From NCBI GenBank assembly GCA_945865935.1, contig CAMBFI010000006.1, positions 62,001-126,000 of the forward strand: DNA of 64,000 bases, in the 5' to 3' direction. The notes under the pieces were generated by a model. It was given only the letters and a program-made list of their open reading frames with translations, was not told the DNA's origin and made no database searches. Origin of the DNA: Bordetella parapertussis (GTDB lineage: Bacteria; Pseudomonadota; Gammaproteobacteria; Burkholderiales; Burkholderiaceae_B). Made by a program: the position numbers and the translations under genes. Positions 63,749-64,000 of this stretch are shown in pieces. Positions within the stretch are counted from its first letter, which is position 1. Each line of letters begins with the position of its first letter.

Positions 63749-64000
63749 CTATTGAATCTCTGGCATCTTAACGCCAATATGAGATTTATTTCTAGTCTCT
63801 GCAAGTTCGCACTGCCGCTGTCGTTCCCGTGCCGTTTTTTTTTGCTCAGAGGTTGTCCGATCAAAACATCTTGGACAACTGACGCCAAGCTCAAATTTAT
63901 CTGACTCAACAGCGCTCAGGGGAAAGGGCTGACGACAACACCGGCACAGACGGCTTTCACCCCGCTGCAGGCCGTGTGTCACGGCCACACGCTCGTCAAA
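63749..64000 (-). CDS. TrhO/YceA-like rhodanese-domain protein, C-terminal end, cut by window edge
   Basis: The last 83 codons before the stop (63749-63751) are visible, running past the right edge. The FDERVAVTHGLQRGE segment followed by a CRCC pair and GVSCPRCFD, plus KKTARERQRQCELAETRNKSHIG, match the C-terminal tail of the UPF0176/TrhO family of tRNA uridine hydroxylases, whose rhodanese core would lie outside. The four Cys suggest a zinc-binding tail. The start and catalytic Cys cannot be checked here. Confidence 0.7.
   Translation of the reverse strand, partial: FDERVAVTHGLQRGESRLCRCCRQPFPLSAVESDKFELGVSCPRCFDRTTSEQKKTARERQRQCELAETRNKSHIGVKMPEIQ

Noticed and set aside
1-64000. Mobile elements, prophage, CRISPR array or tRNA genes
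   Set aside because: No transposase, integrase, terminal inverted repeats, spaced direct repeats or cloverleaf sequences were recognised on either strand.

Overview
The window looks like a chromosomal segment of a betaproteobacterium in Burkholderiales, most likely Alcaligenaceae-like. The reasons are four orphan Bug/TctC-type periplasmic receptors, a Bordetella-like RecA, a DUF4212/sodium symporter pair, GTP-dependent PEP carboxykinase, and many CoA-transferase, HpcH and MmgE/PrpD catabolic genes. Coding density is very high: no gap between genes exceeds about 240 bases. I saw no tRNA, rRNA, CRISPR array, insertion sequence or prophage. hemC runs off the left edge and a trhO/YceA-like gene off the right edge.

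Layout. 0-5 kb is a leftward housekeeping block: hemC (partial) with a 35-residue membrane peptide, sucCD, a DUF2889 gene, recX and recA. A LexA box sits inside the recA promoter. 5-11 kb runs rightward: a TctD/TctE-like two-component pair, a membrane protein with a TPR protein, and a DUF4212/SSS symporter pair closed by a clear terminator. 11-18.6 kb is a leftward nine-gene run with eight junctions, seven of them overlapping. It encodes two chalcone-isomerase-fold proteins, a flavin amine-oxidase-like protein, DUF1365, a cyclopropane-fatty-acid-synthase-like methyltransferase, an MFS transporter, a DUF3833 lipoprotein, an SDR and a SnoaL-like protein. A divergent TetR gene and palindromic DNA flank it. 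I read it as a membrane-lipid-modification operon.

19.4-29 kb is mixed: rdgC with an unknown small gene, an amino-acid permease, an exported methyltransferase, an LLM monooxygenase, pyruvate kinase, an M20 amidase and pckG. 29-43.7 kb is catabolic. A small exported repeat protein and a TauD dioxygenase are followed by a leftward set (LeuC/LeuD-like dehydratase, methyltransferase, MmgE/PrpD, Bug receptor, aspartate-dehydrogenase-like). This set is divergent from garD, a MocA-like nucleotidyltransferase, a class V aminotransferase, a YdiJ-like FAD/Fe-S dehydrogenase and a nitroreductase. 43.7-64 kb holds acyl-amino-acid and acyl-CoA genes, more Bug receptors, a short MetE-like gene with an Asp/Glu-racemase-like gene, an HpcH aldolase, an Old Yellow Enzyme, and a complete oligopeptide-type ABC transporter ending in an aspartoacylase-like deacylase.

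How it works together. Central carbon genes (sucCD, pyk, pckG) lie among scavenging modules for sugar acids, acylated amino acids, peptides and carboxylic acids, which suits an organic-acid-using heterotroph. The most surprising observation is RecA: the invariant Walker A lysine (E. coli K72) is read as threonine, one base away from lysine, in an otherwise intact, SOS-controlled recA. The best candidate for a poorly described system is the lipid operon with its cytosolic and exported chalcone-isomerase-fold paralogues. The GarD/LeuCD/PrpD/methyltransferase locus comes next.
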